From Bifiguratus adelaidae (lineage: Eukaryota > Mucoromycota > Endogonomycetes > Endogonales): DNA of 63,031 bases. The stretch is taken from contig MVBO01000003.1 of NCBI GenBank assembly GCA_002261195.1, forward strand, positions 1-63,031, given 5' to 3'. The notes beneath the pieces were generated by a model that was given only the letters and a program-made list of their open reading frames with translations, made no database searches and had not been told where the DNA came from. This document shows, one piece after another, positions 35,650 through 48,137 of the stretch (within the stretch, counting starts at the first letter, position 1; each line of letters starts with the position of its first letter). A program made the translations under genes and the position numbers.

Positions 35650-36755
35650 GTTGAGTTGATTGATGACAATACACACTGTCTTCCGTTGCTTTTAAACTTG
35701 ATCGACCATCTTTGGCAATTATCAAACATTTGTCCGATCGGCAAAAATGGTCCACTCGGCAAGCCTGTCTTTACGGCTCAATTGGTTACCGTTTTCGCTC
35801 AATTCTTTTGACATACACTGATCAAAGGTTGTTATATGCCTCCTCTGGGCTTTTGAACGAGCCAAAACCGATGATGCTACCCTCCGCCGCACCAAGAACG
35901 CTTGAGCACGTGATCGGCAACTCCGGCCACGGCGAGAGGTTTGCAGGTCTTACGCTTATCCGTATCGGAATTGTCTCTGCGAAAGGTTTAGCTGTCTTCG
36001 ATTCAGCACGACATCATTTCCCCAATCTACCTGAACTTACCTAATCGGAGTAGAATCTGTCTATAGAATTAGGGGGGCAATGCTCGCCTCTGCCATGCAT
36101 ACCCGTTCTCCGAACCGCGGTCGGGAATACTCTGATGTTTGGGTGAATAGCTGTGATTGCGTTGTAGTTACGTGGTCAGTGGCTAGTTCAAGATGTTCGG
36201 GATCTTTGCGGCTTCTTCACACTTCCTTGACACATCCTTGCGTCTTTGAAAAACACGCTTAAAATCTGATATCATCTATGTTCTGCGATTACCGGTGAAG
36301 CAGGGGAAACTATTCCTTGGTACTGACGATTTTATGTCGCTTGCCAGAGTTAAATTCGCTGTCAACCAAGTCCTACAGTTGTCTTCACAGTCGCAATACA
36401 AGTGGCGCCAAAATCACCGGTAAGTCAGTGGATGATCACAATAGACCCAGATTTGGGGAACGCCGATCACTAAGAATTCCGGAAAGGCGGGCAAATGTTT
36501 CAACATTTTCTGAGTATGTGGTGCATGTCATTCTTTCAGTTTCCACACACTTAAAACGTGTCTCAATTTACATGCTTGCAACACTAGTGATCCGGCGTCT
36601 ATATGGAATCTGCAAAGACCACTCTACGGAACTTGGAAATGACAATTTAAAATTCGGACGAAAACTGAAACCAATACCTACCGATATAAAATTGCCTGCT
36701 CTGAGTTATCGCCAACGTCCTGCTTCACATCCTCGAACGACATTGCGTATCAAGA
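35650..36755. other. 1.1-kb gap, nothing recognisable
   Basis: Between the amidohydrolase relic and the esterase. It contains the esterase promoter; open frames are short and without family features. No repeat or RNA gene was noticed. Confidence 0.35.
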
Positions 36756-37806
36756 ATGGTTTCCTCCACTTTCCTCTGTGTGTCCACCCTGTCATGGCTG
36801 GCAGGAATCGCTTCTGCAATTGGCTCACCCGCGGTTCAAGTTCGAGGCAATGCCTCAGCTACTGCCGGCCGCTGCTCAAAGGGGCTTCCCACCGGCCAAA
36901 CTCCAGGAAACGTATACAATATGACCCTGACCAGTAGTGGCATAGTACGCAACTTTCTGCTCAGTATACCGTCTTCCTACGGCGCACAGAGCTCAGTACC
37001 GCTTATCTTGTCTTTTCACGGTGGCACACGGACTTCCGAGCACCAGCTTCGATTGGATCAGCTCACCAATCCTCAGTTCAATACAGTGGCGATGGTTGTT
37101 TACCCTCAAGGTTTGAATGTACGATAAATCCAGGTTTGTTGATGCTTTTTTTTTACCTAACGATCGGCTTTAGAACGCATGGCAGAACATACCTGGACGG
37201 TCACAGAATGCACCTGACGTACAATTCACTTCGGACCTCATTGGTTACCTCGCTAATATGTATTGCATCGACAGTAGTCGCATTTGGGCAACTGGAAAGT
37301 CAGACGGTGGCGGCTTTTGTGGAACCTTAGCGTGCGACCCTAACCTGTCAAAAAGGATCGCTGCTTTTGCTCCTGTCTCTGCTGCATTCTACGTCAATAG
37401 CGGAAGCTGTGATCCATTGACGGCTTTCCCTCCTTGCAATCCTGGTCGATCCAATATCCCCTTCATCGAATTTCACGGAGGTAAAGATACCACCATAGCC
37501 TATAATGGGGGTCCACGCCGTGGCCAATGCTTGCCAAGCATTCCAAACTATATCCAGCAATGGGCCAGGCGAGATGGCCTTGGCACTAAGAACCAATCAG
37601 AACCCTTTGCACCGGACTCGAGCGTTTACCGCTTTGGCAAAGGCGCGAACGCTGGTCTCGTCGCTCAATACTATGATCCTGTCATTGGGCACGATTGGCC
37701 GAGTACGGTTCCTAACAGTGACAATAGCCAGCCCAGCCGCCACGTGGCCTCATTCAATGCGACACCCATCATTCTGAAGTTTTTCCAGCAACATCAGCTG
37801 GAATAG
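36756..37806 (+). CDS. Secreted carbohydrate/PHB-depolymerase-type esterase (LpqC/feruloyl esterase-like)
   Basis: Exons 36756-37118 and 37174-37806 give 331 aa across a 55-bp intron. A signal peptide covers about residues 1-21 (STLSWLAGIASA). The alpha/beta hydrolase core shows VPLILSFHGG (oxyanion side), VVYPQGLNNAWQN, the nucleophile elbow ATGKSDGGGFCG (GxSxGG), FIEFHGGKDTTIAYNGG with the acidic residue, and GHDWPST with the catalytic His. Eight or more Cys suggest disulphides. This pattern belongs to esterase family CE1/PHB depolymerase, which includes fungal feruloyl and acetylxylan esterases; the substrate is probably a plant wall or polyester ester. It is the one intact metabolic gene inside a decayed stretch. 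Confidence 0.82.
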
Positions 37807-39049
37807 AGGAATGTATGGATGAGTGTATTGTGCTTATATTGTTCCAGTGGTAGCAATAGCTCATCATATTGATACACGCGATTGACGAGTAGAAGTATAT
37901 GCTCATTCATTCCAATACAAAGAGAACAATGGATCAACTTGTGTGACATAAGCATCTCTATACGACTAATTGGGCTGAAGTCGATGTTTGTTTGAGCATC
38001 CTTCTCTTACCAGCCATATATCCCTTCTTATGTCACTTACAGAGCGTCTACACGACGTAGATGCTACTGGGTGATAGTCGGCTTTGATTCTCCCACGAGC
38101 TTTTGGCTGCTTGCCTTTGAGCATAGGCCCGAAAGCTTGGCCCTTAGGTCAATCGCGCATAGCGAGAGCAACACAACGCGTTGGATGCAATGAAATATGG
38201 AGGATCTTGTGGTATGGGCAATTGACATACCGTACCGGAGAAGTGTGGGATTATGTAATTGTTCAATGTACTTCAGCTTGATAACGCAGGCCAATTGAGT
38301 ATCAAAACATCCATTGAGAAGGGCACACGTCAGCTTATTGTAAACAAGAAGGGCCTGAGGCTAGTTTAGTCTCAACTTTTGTCCCTACTGCTCCATGGTA
38401 TGGGCAGCGGGTATCTTCTCGAAATGACAGGACAATTTAACTTCGCAACATGTCGTTTTCTATGGCAGATGCAATTGATGTGGACCTGGCGTTCCTGTCT
38501 GTATTGTGAAAGAGAAGATGGTGTCAAGACTTATGCAAATGGGTCGACTCCTTGGCTTATCGACTGCATTTATCCTTTTAGCAAGTTTCAAGCGGGCATA
38601 AGTTTAGTCGCAGCTTTAATTCATTTCTTTTTAGGGACATGTGTGATTGCTTTCTTTTAACTTTGACGTTGAAGCAGCTTTAGTGCGTCCATTCGCCAGC
38701 GTCTTTTTGCGCCCACTGTAGCAACTTCGCAATGATTGTGCAAAATCTCACTTTGCAATTCATTACAATTGCGCAGGGGAGAGGCTACGGGATCCACTTC
38801 CGATGTGAGTGACCACATCATACAACGAAGACCTGACGGACCTTCAAAACCCGCTCGTGGATAACAGCATGGTCCTTGTGAACCAGAATAATACCAAGGA
38901 AGCTGGGGTGCAGTCGTGGTCGCGGTACTTACGTTCTCGGGCCTTTCCGCGTAAGCAAATCGCCTGGGATCGGTCAGTGCTTTGGCGTATTGTGTAGAGA
39001 GGAAATGATCATATGATTGTCGATCATGCGAATGTAAAGTCGAAATGAA
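37807..39049. other. 1.2-kb gap without recognisable genes
   Basis: Short open frames on both strands; none shows a family motif. The region may contain older gene relics beyond recognition. Confidence 0.3.
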
Positions 39050-40890
39050 ACATCTTTGCTATTTACGTACCGTAATGGAAGCTCTTCCGACCGCTCAATT
39101 CGAGGAATTCCATGCACCTGTCGGCTTTTTAGGAGTGGCATATTTGGTAGACCCGGTCCCGACTACAAAACTTCCACGGCATAACATATGCATTTTATTT
39201 ACAGTCCCATTCGTATTCCTCTCGAAACTGAGGAGACCTCTCATGCATTTTCTTCACTGTAAAGTGTATCCATCTCTGGTTTAGCACTCTGTGCAATTCA
39301 ATAGGGTGTGCGCAACAATATGCGACATATGCCACCCCAATGTGTACACATTATGGATATCTGCAGGTGTATGTTATCCACTGCATACCATGTACTTTTC
39401 CAGTTGATTTGAGCAATTACCTCCAATCTACGCGCGCCACATACTGGACAAAACCGGATTTTGTAGGGCTCGCAAAGTTTTGCGACGCAAGCTTTGCAAT
39501 TGGCGATGCCGAGGTTTCGTCTCCAGTGGATATTCTTCAATGTCTGGGATCACAAACACAAAGTTGAAGAGCTTGGTAGGGTCTTCGGATGTCTTTGGCA
39601 TTTGAGAAATCAGCCGCTCGAGCTGTCTGGGGTTTAGAGAGAGTTGCGAGCGAGACGTTATTTCTAAAAAGAATATCTCGGGCAGAATGGGACATATAAA
39701 TAAGAGCGTTGATAGTTAGGCACCCTTGTCCCAATGGGTAATAGTATTTGCTTTGGTGTTTTCCCGTGCAGCTGCGATTTTCTCCTCCAGTTCGGATCCC
39801 GTCCGAAATTCTTCTGCGGGCAACCAGTCGGAATGTCGATCGTCTCAGCTGTCTTATCCAGCCGAGTAGCGGAGATAGATTCAGCTGCCGATCTAAAATG
39901 CTCCAAGGCGATCCTTTCCCACACTCATTCCGCCAGATACTCGTCACGAGAACCATCCGCTAACTCGCCAAACTATTCCAATTATTCTGAAACGTCGCGC
40001 TTCTTGCATTCTTCCCAAATGAGATTTGCGATACGTGGTGTGATCACTTGGAAATCAGATGTAAGCGGATCAACAATCGGCCCCGCGTTAGGTTCTGAAG
40101 TGCTCTGTCGATTCTCCAACAGAATAGTACGCGAGAGATCTTCACTATCTTAGGATTGAAGAATCTCCGGAAGTCGTTTTCCAGTAACAGCCTCCTAAAC
40201 TCTGGCTTCAAGTGTTGAGCCGTTCATTTGCCGCTAGCGTACTCGCAAGCCGTTCGTATTGACGGCAACCACTCTATGTAAACGCGTGACAATATTTGAA
40301 GAGGGTGACCATTTAACCGGTTGCTAAGATTGTTCTAAGTTACCTTCCTGGATATTGATTATCCCAGCATAGATCTTACCCCAGAAACGCCGCGTCCCTC
40401 CAAGTCGGAGCCTCCATGATATAATATATACCATTGCGATACCGGTGCCACGCCTCCTTCCTTTCCTTCTCTGCCGTAGACGCTTGTAGAACCAGCGCTC
40501 GCGATCGGCGAAATCCAGCGCAAGGACTGTTAATGAGCTTATTGGAGTCACTCAGTGCCAAACCGCTCCCGACAATCTATTATATGATTCGTCCAAAAGA
40601 GTGACCTCAGCCCCGCCATTGTATCAGCTTAGTTTAATTAGCACGAAGCTAACGTTGTCCCGGAACTGGATGGCAGTGGGTTTGCTCCAATAGCACCGTT
40701 CCATAAGGACATACCAATGGAAGATAGTCTTACCTGTAGCAAAGGCCGATTTAGTTACGAGCGTCAACTTGACTCAATTGATTCGCTTACCAATACCTGA
40801 ATGTCCAGCGATTGTCACTGAGAATCCTTTCCCTTTCTCATCATCCTCATCCCGCTTTTTAAGGAAGAACACGTACTGCAAATATTCATC
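39050..40890 (-). pseudogene. Decayed Crinkler-type (CRN) P-loop gene
   Basis: On the minus strand a P-loop, VTIAGHSGIG plus KTIFHWYVLMER, is restored by a normal 67-bp intron (GTAAGC...CTACAG) around 40.75-40.81 kb. Downstream are stretches that look like the rest of a Crinkler-type NTPase/nuclease protein: DSNKLINSPCAGFRRS, RNGIYYIMEAPTWRDAAFLG, ITPRIANLIWEECKKRD, LEHFRSAAESISATRLDKT and GTRVPNYQRSYLYV. They are split by many stops and frame changes. Crinkler proteins occur in oomycetes, chytrids and Mucoromycota, where some act as effectors and many are genomic residents. The assignment rests on overall layout and needs a profile search. Confidence 0.4.
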
Positions 40891-40989
40891 CTGGATTAGA
40901 AGGTGCTGCGCTCCATATCTGTTCCTTCAATCCCAGGGAAATCTCGTTGAAGTTGGAATAGGGAAATTGTTCTGCTGGCATTTCATCCA

Positions 40990-42010
40990 TCGTCGCCACA
41001 ATGTTTTTCTCTTCATCACGCTCTGGAACTTTGAAATCTGCAGGGTACGAAGCCGGTCGCTTCCAGGAGATTGATATCGCTACTGGCAACCTGTTGTTCG
41101 ACTGGAACTGTCTGGATAATGTGCATCTGAACGAGTCCTATATCCAGATCAACACCACGAACGGATCTGGAGCGAATCCTGGTTCCCCTTACGACTACTT
41201 CCACATCAATATGATCGACAAAGACGACTCTGGTAACTATCTCATATCGGGAAGACACACAAATACTGTGTATTTATTAATGGAAGTACCGGCGAAATCA
41301 TCTGGCGTCTCAATGGCAATTTCAGCAACTGGCAAGTTGATGCGAATGCCCAATTTCAACTTCAACACGATGTTCGGTGGATGCCAAACACAAATGACAC
41401 CATCACTATCTTTGATAACGGCAGTACCGGATTCCTCAACACGAAGCTTTCCCGTGGGGCAATTATCCAGCTTCACCCCACCAACATGACCGCCACTCTT
41501 GTTCAAGAGTATCCCAACCCCGATCAAATTACATCCCAGAGTCAGGGCAACATAGAGATTTTGCCTAATGCAATGCTTTTGTCGACTGGGGTAGCAATCC
41601 ATCATTCACCGAATTCAATCAGACGGAAGGGATCCTCTATCACGCAAGATCCTCTGCTGATCAAGGGACTATGAGCTACCGTGCTTTCCGTAGCAATTGG
41701 ACCGGCACTGCACTTCGCGAGATACCTGCTATTTACGCCACCACGCCAAGCAACAGCAGCATTTCTACCGTATTTATGAGCTAGAACGGAGCGACGAATC
41801 TCGCCGGATGGAGAATTTATGGAGGTAATACTCCGGATTCTATGAGCGAGATCGTGTAAGTGGCGACAACCGGCTTTGAGACAGGCTGCACCCTTCCGGG
41901 ACCATTTGCATACGTCATGGCGGAGGCTTTGGCTTCTTCCGGTTTCGCTGGCTTAGGCAACACAAGCATCATTCGCGCCAACCAACCTGATGGATCGATT
42001 CTACTGGGAT
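40990..42010 (+). pseudogene. Broken arylsulfotransferase-like (ASST) gene
   Basis: Segments match the fungal ASST propeller: GRFQEIDIATGNLLFDW, YDYFHINMIDKDDSGNYLI, SGRHTNTVY, GEIIWRLNG, FDNGSTGF, SQGNIEILPN and GWRIYGGNTPDSM. They fall in three successive frames, with indels near 41279 and 41590. In-frame stops occur at 41782-41784 (TAG where Trp is expected) and 41857-41859 (TAA). ASST proteins transfer or bind aryl sulphate or act as lectin-like secreted proteins. The N-terminal half is missing or unrecognisable: the sequence before 40990 belongs to the CRN relic on the other strand, so a breakpoint probably lies there. Confidence 0.75.
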
Positions 42011-42668
42011 CCGCTAAGTCGCTTTCAGCCTCCATTTTACCGTCACTCCCATCTACCTCATCTGGCTCCCGCCTCGCAAGTCTTTTATCACTCGTTCTTG
42101 CAATTTCGGGAGCCTTTCAATTACATATCTCATCGCTGCTGTTCGCCTTGCAGCCTAACTTTCCTGGAATTGAATCTTGTGCGGCGTGAGCACTGATTGA
42201 GTATATTCGGAACGGAGATGTCAAGTGCGGTGGTATCCGAGTTTGGTGTGTATGAACGAAATTCAGGCAAAATGGGGTTAGGAGAATTTTCGCGATTTAG
42301 GTGGCATATCAAAAACCGGATCGAGTGCTTGCCCACATACCGGATGGACCGTACGAATTACTAATCAAATACGAGACAATCTACGCATAATCCCCAACAA
42401 GACATTTGTCGGTCTATGCTTACGGTACCACAGCAGGACGCCGTGCTGTTAATCACCCCGGATGAAGCTTCATTAGGCAATCCTCTTGGCGGAAGGTTGC
42501 TTTATTTGTCGCTAAGCGAACGGTTATCATGCATGGATTTCTTTTGGATAGTCAACGGCTACCGTAACAAGTCATCTGGCATATATAGCCAAGATTTAGG
42601 GAACCCTTCGCCATGGATGAATTGGATATTCGAGGATGACTTCTGAGCACATGTTTTAGCGCAATTGT
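42011..42668. other. Gap between two gene relics, nothing recognisable
   Basis: About 660 bp downstream of the ASST relic and the UPF0643-like relic. No motif, repeat or RNA gene found. Confidence 0.3.
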
Positions 42669-43450
42669 TTAAGTGGAAATGACACTCGCCTCGGTGGTGA
42701 GGCTGTAGTGCTCCAAAGAGTATTTGTCATACATGGTTCGTGCTAGTTTTACGGCTTGGAGATGGGAAGATCTGCCGGTAGCACATTTGGCGAAAGCATG
42801 ATTGGTCCATATACATATGGCCAAGCATTCACCATGTTGATTGAGATTTCCGTGCCAATACTGCCAACAAGCGGATCAAGCACGAACAGCCAAGAACAGA
42901 CTACTACTTACTTTGAGAATATCGCCACTTTGTTTGGCTTCCTGTTGAGCATTACGATCTGCCTCGTGAAGCACTTCGGCATTGGCATTCACGCTTCGAA
43001 CGCTGCGAAAGGCGACAATGAACCATTCCCCTTCTGTGTCTTCTCCAAGCAATTTGGCTACTTCATTCCAGTTGAATGCCCCTTGCAGCGACGTTTTGAC
43101 GTAGTCGGGGTTATGACATGGAAGTGTGATAGTGCATCTCTGGCAAAAATATAATCTACAGCTCGTAACTGAAGTGACCGATCATCGCTCTCATGGAACT
43201 CTTTTTGATTATGGTCGTATAGAGCCATCGGTGCCCCGAGAATGATTCGAGCAGTGTCCTGAGCGGCAAATCCAGCTTCTGGTGTTGAGTTTCTGTGTGC
43301 GTTTCGGCTATCGTACTTGTTTTCCGTGGCAGCATGGTGACGAAAATACTGGAGATCGACGTGCTCCACGTTGACATGCATTATGCAGGAAAGCAGGACG
43401 TCCGTGGCAAAGTCTATTGACTTCGGTTTATATAATATCTGCCTGGTAGG
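42669..43450 (-). pseudogene. Frameshifted conserved fungal protein (UPF0643-like)
   Basis: The minus strand carries QLRAVDYIFARDALSHFHV in one frame, then NPDYVKTSLQGAFNWNEVAK and GEWFIVAFRSVR in the next frame. A normal intron (GTAAGT...TTGGCAG) leads into YWHGNLNQHGECLAICIW and the C-terminal AVKLARTMYDKYSLEHYSL, with stop at 42669-42671. This order recalls a conserved fungal family of unknown function annotated UPF0643; the name is a recollection and tentative. A single-base indel near 43098, between HFHV and NPDY, breaks an otherwise well kept gene. The 5' end above about 43350 is not resolved. Confidence 0.5.
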
Positions 43451-44751
43451 GAGTGAGACATCCGTTTGCATTTCAGAACTTATACGGCATAATGCAAGTT
43501 TCGAAGGCATGCTTTCCGGCGACCCTCGTCATTATCACAGAAAAATCAGTACTATTCGCAATTGTGCCACGGCTCCATCACCTGGAAAAGTTGGCTTATC
43601 AGGAGTCATTACAGACGCCGTGGCGGCGTTTGCGGCGTTCGACAACGGAAGCCATTCTCCGCTCGCCTCCTTTTGGCTGCGAAATTCGATAAATTACGCA
43701 TCCAACATGACAGATATGATAACCGCACAGATGGACATCGATCAGATGGACAACAGGTCATGAAATCAAAACGTCAAACGGGACCGACTGAACTACTTCG
43801 ATTTCGATTAACAAACAAGATCCAACTTTATCCGGATTATTTAATCCAGCCGGTTACCCAACAATCACACTTATAGAAGTATCCAAGACAAGATGATGTC
43901 TTGCACATGGATAAAGATGAAAAGTGGTTGCCCGCGCCCGATGTTAAATTCCAACAACAGCAAGAAGAAATGCTCGACACAATTTGGCGTCACGGTGAAA
44001 GCCATCTCTATCCTGAGCGTGAAGAACGCAGCTGCTGAGTTTCGCGGCTATCACTCGTAATCAATTGAAAGCTATCGCTGCGCTTTCCCTCAAAATGTCC
44101 CTTGGCGATACCAGCGATGAATTAGCCATCTTGATGGGTATGATACGAGAAGTGCAAGATTTGGCCTTGTACAGAGATCTGGAGTCCTGACTGACGTTAC
44201 CTTTGCCGAAGTACTCGAAATCAGAAAGAATTTGCGTAATTATGTAGCAGTGTCATCGGCCAGGCAGTTCTACTTTCTCATCCATTTCACTACCGGGTTT
44301 TGGCGTGGTATTTTCAATAGTGCTCGATGCTCTTGGCACGACAACTCTGCCAATTTCATGCTCACCGGGTTTGCTACCGTCTTCGCTGTTACCGGGGTTA
44401 TTCAAGTCATCCAAGGCTGGGTGCCGCGGCCTTAAGCATTGGAGATTGCGAAACGGAAGGACTCTTGAGTTCCCATGTATTTTGTCATGTTTAGAACCAA
44501 TTCACGTGGTATGTATTTTTAGATAGAGCGAAGGATTCAAAGAAGCGATTCCAAAATAGGGAATTGTACGTAATGCGAATGCGCAGCAAGTCGCCAAAGA
44601 TGGTTTATCGCGCATCTGCCTTGGCTCTTGGCTACCCACAGCTTGACACTTGCCACCTTCAGCTGCTGGCAAGAGTATCGGTAGGCTAGTAGGCACTTCA
44701 GTTATGTGGCAAAATATTTCCTGTGAATTGACCTCTACTGATTAAGACAAT
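43451..44751. other. 1.3-kb stretch with possible unclassified coding relics
   Basis: On the plus strand, helical-looking pieces such as KWLPAPDVKFQQQQEEMLDT (near 43.92 kb) and AIAALSLKMSLGDTSDELAI (near 44.1 kb) lie in different frames, broken by stops. They look like remains of a gene but I cannot name a family. Confidence 0.3.
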
Positions 44752-47700
44752 TCATCGTGGTTCACGGGTCAACAATTGAGTCCAGAGAGCGTACGCGAAG
44801 GCAAATGTCGTAAAGGCCAGGACAATCCAGAAGCCTACGAGGGATGCAACGATACGGTAGATAGAATCGATTAACAGCGCCATCCAAAGCCAGCGGATAC
44901 TTCTTAGCTGCAATAGCTGCGACGCAAGCGGTCAGTGTTTGATAGGTCCAAAAGCCGTATATAAACCTTACAAATTGTATCCAGCTGCACAAGACGGCAA
45001 ACGAATAAACTGATGTATTGATTGAGTTCTGACCGTCCGCTGAATCCCGCTGTAACCCTTGAACTGCAACAGACAGAGCCAACGAGTACGTACTTAGATC
45101 TAGAAGGGTTGGCTAAGTGCACATGTCTGTGACAAACACCTATGCCAATCGTACCTATGATATTATAGAAGGAGACGTATCGCGTACCCTCAGCGCAGAA
45201 TTGTCTAGCTTCCTGAACCAGGAAAACGAATGTGAAAGCAATGATGAAGCTGAAGTCGAATATGAGGAATCCAGTTTGCATGGAAACATGTAGAGACCCT
45301 AACACCCAGAGCAGGATGTAAAATATGAGATGCACCACCAGAATGAAATAGTATCTCCATGCCGCAAAGGTGTCCCACTTGAAAGCGTTCAGAGCCTCGA
45401 AATCTGGAATGTCAATGATTCAACGATTTGTCCTCGCCCGTGCAACAACTATGCGACATACACAAACTGTCAAAGACTTTTGCCTTTAGTAGAATATCAT
45501 CATCAAGCATCACGAGTTTGATGTATGTAGAGCGTTCGTCGTCTGTCAACACCCAGAATCTTGTGGTGCGTTGGATTAGTGTCGAGAACCGCCTTCCGAA
45601 GCCGGTGCGTTCGTGTAGCTCCCAATCGTCGACCACATCGGGATCACCAAGTGGTGGATATTGACAAATACCATGTAGTGGAATAACGTAGGGCTCGCCT
45701 GACAGAAACCGTTAAAACCTGCCTGCGTAGAGTTTCCATTCGCATGCTTACGCACATAGATTTTTCCGGGTAACGAAATGTTCGAGAACCCCTGCAATCC
45801 AATTCCGAACCGATGATTTATCGCCTGGATTCGGATCCGAAGGCATGTCGACTGAGAAACAAAAGAGAGGATTTCGGGTTTTGAACAATTCCTGGGACCT
45901 AACGCAGTAATCGGAAGCGAGATAGAATTGGCATGATTCGCGCTCCGTCGGTGAAAGTCTTAGGGTCGATAGAACTAGTGCCACAATGTCTGAATAAATG
46001 AGTGCCTTGAAGAGATGCACAATTAGAGGATGCTGTGACGGTGCTTCGTGCACTCACCAATTCCGGCAGAAGTCGTACTAGTCCTGCTATGTCGTTGGCA
46101 ATTGTACACCCAAACACATACCCAATAGGCGTAGAAGCGCAAAGACGAATATACTGATGGAGAAATTTGCGATCTTCCCTTATCAAAGCTTCACGGATCA
46201 CTCCAACTTCCGGTGCCAACAGATAATTGTGCCGATTAGGAAGCATCAGATCCAAGTTAAGATAAATTTCAGTCGCATGCGATCCGCGCAAGCGCGCCGA
46301 TTCCAAGAAAGAAAGCCGAAGTAAAGTATTGTAACCGAGCAAATCAGTGCTTCCTGTCGGAAAGTATCCATAGTCATCACGATCATTCAACTGCTGGTCT
46401 TGTGAAGTGCTCCTGGAGCTTTGATCGTCCCCATATGTCGAAAATTGTAATGGTGTTGCTACGCACAAGTCTTGAGACAGGTAATTCGCGTACGGAATCG
46501 ATATCTTTCTTCCGCCTTGAAGTTCGATACTTCCCTGAATGTATCTCGGGTTCGACCTACGAAACTCAAGCGTAAAACCTTCGATCTTTGCTTCTGCTCT
46601 GAAAGTCCAGGATATGTAGTCGTCTTCAGAATTGGATCCATTCCGTTTAGCTTTTGCCGTGTCCCACGCGATGAATAGACTGTTGGGTGCTACTGCAAAC
46701 AGCATGCCGGCTTCGAATGACCGAACATAAACTTGTTTCAAAACCAAAAATCGTTTACTGCCCCGTTCGGGTTCGTAGAAGAGCGAAAGGGTGTTCAACT
46801 TGTCTTGTGTCGCTTGTATTCCATGGGCGATCACCGGGCCATGCAAGATATGGTATAGGCTGATCATCAGTCGGAACATTTGAAGCTGAATATTCCATCG
46901 TAAGCAAGTCTTTATCATCTCTAATGCGAGGTGTCACGTTTAGCGTTTCAGCCTTCAGGTTGAAATCGGGCTGCACAAATAGATTTTGTAGCAAGCAGCC
47001 TTTGGAAGTGTGCCGGAGAAAACGTGCATCCGAATTATCCAGATCGTTGGACGTCAAGATTTCCGTTCCTGTTGCCATATCCCATATGCTACAAGAATGC
47101 TTCCCCATGAAAAGCACCTTGCCAAGAAGCGCATCGTTTGCATCGCTTATGACGAAACACTTGCAGTAGCCGGTAGAACCGAATCGGGATTGTGGTACTT
47201 TGAAAGAAGAGATCAGGCATCCTGTCTCAACGCTCAAAAGCTGACAATTCCAGCCGTCATCTAGATGCTCTTGCCGCAGCAAGATATGCCACCTGTCCGT
47301 CCACAGCACCTCGAAGTCCTCCGCAATCGGAGCGGTAAATATAACTCTGCCGGTTGCTAGCGCGAATAATACGAGGACTTGATCTGATCTCCAAATAGCA
47401 CATGGTTGCATGGAACGATAAAATCGATGAAGGCTAATGTCCTTGGTGGAAAAGTAATTTTTTGTCGTAATGGCCGGTAACCGCACGGATGGGAATTCAT
47501 CGTCGGCAAAACATCCTCTAAAGTCTGGAAGGCATGTCCGCAACGCATTCGTCGGACCAGTTTTCGATTGAGGTATATCGTATGCAACAATCTCAAGATC
47601 GGGTAGCTGAGTTAAAAATCCTGTTATGTATAGTTTACTTCCTTCAATCAAAAGGTTGCGAACTTGAAACCCGTCGAAAGCCTCCTCCAAACTCTTCGCA

Positions 47701-48137
47701 TCATCATATGGCTCATAGCGACCGTCGCGTAGCTCGTAGAGATGGATTTCCGGCTGCCATTCCATCCAGCCGATGTTGACGGAGATAGCGACGGCGACCA
47801 TGTTGTTGTCGTCAGTGCAAGTAGCGGCAAAGTATAGTACTGGAGACTCATCTGCATCGTGAGTCGCCGAAAGTTGCAAGTCGATGGCGCTGATGAGGTG
47901 TGTTTCATCGAATTTGGTGCCGAGACTGGAGAGGAATGTGTAAACGCAGCCATCGATAACAGCGCAGTAGATTACTGTCGTCTGTGTGTCATTCCACCAG
48001 ACATATTCCACCGCCTCGTGTGGGTCATCTTGACAGTATGGCCGAGGTATCTCGCTGGGCTTTCTTCCGTGTTCTCCTATTTCATCCAGTAGTATCGCAA
48101 CCTCTGTCCCTGGCGGGTTACAGTGTTCTTCGGACAT
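44752..48137 (-). CDS. Beta-propeller plus TRP-like ion channel protein, with apparent frameshift
   Basis: Starting at the ATG at 48137, the first 450 residues are beta-rich and propeller-like (YVWWNDTQTTVIYCAVIDG, ALATGRVIFTAP, SIWDMATGTEILT). The frame ends at 46755, while the continuing protein (DKLNTLSLFYEPERG onward) lies in another frame; no intron fits, so a one-base shift near 46790-46800 is likely. Downstream exons contain membrane segments: WRYYFILVVHLIFYILLWVL, LIFDFSFIIAFTFVFLVQEA, VYSFAVLCSWIQF and IRWLWMALLIDSIYRIVASL, as in the large fungal TRP-like channels. At least five introns with GT-AG ends are visible, for example 50 bp near 46.05 kb. The end LLTREPR at 44752 is early for a pore domain, so the C-terminus may be truncated. 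Confidence 0.6.

Noticed and set aside
36317-36937. 206-aa open frame on the plus strand
   Set aside because: Its second half overlaps the first exon of the secreted esterase in another frame, and it shows no family motif; likely a shadow.
38379-38660. 93-aa open frame with a hydrophobic C-terminus
   Set aside because: Isolated, without recognisable motifs or splice partners; treated as chance.
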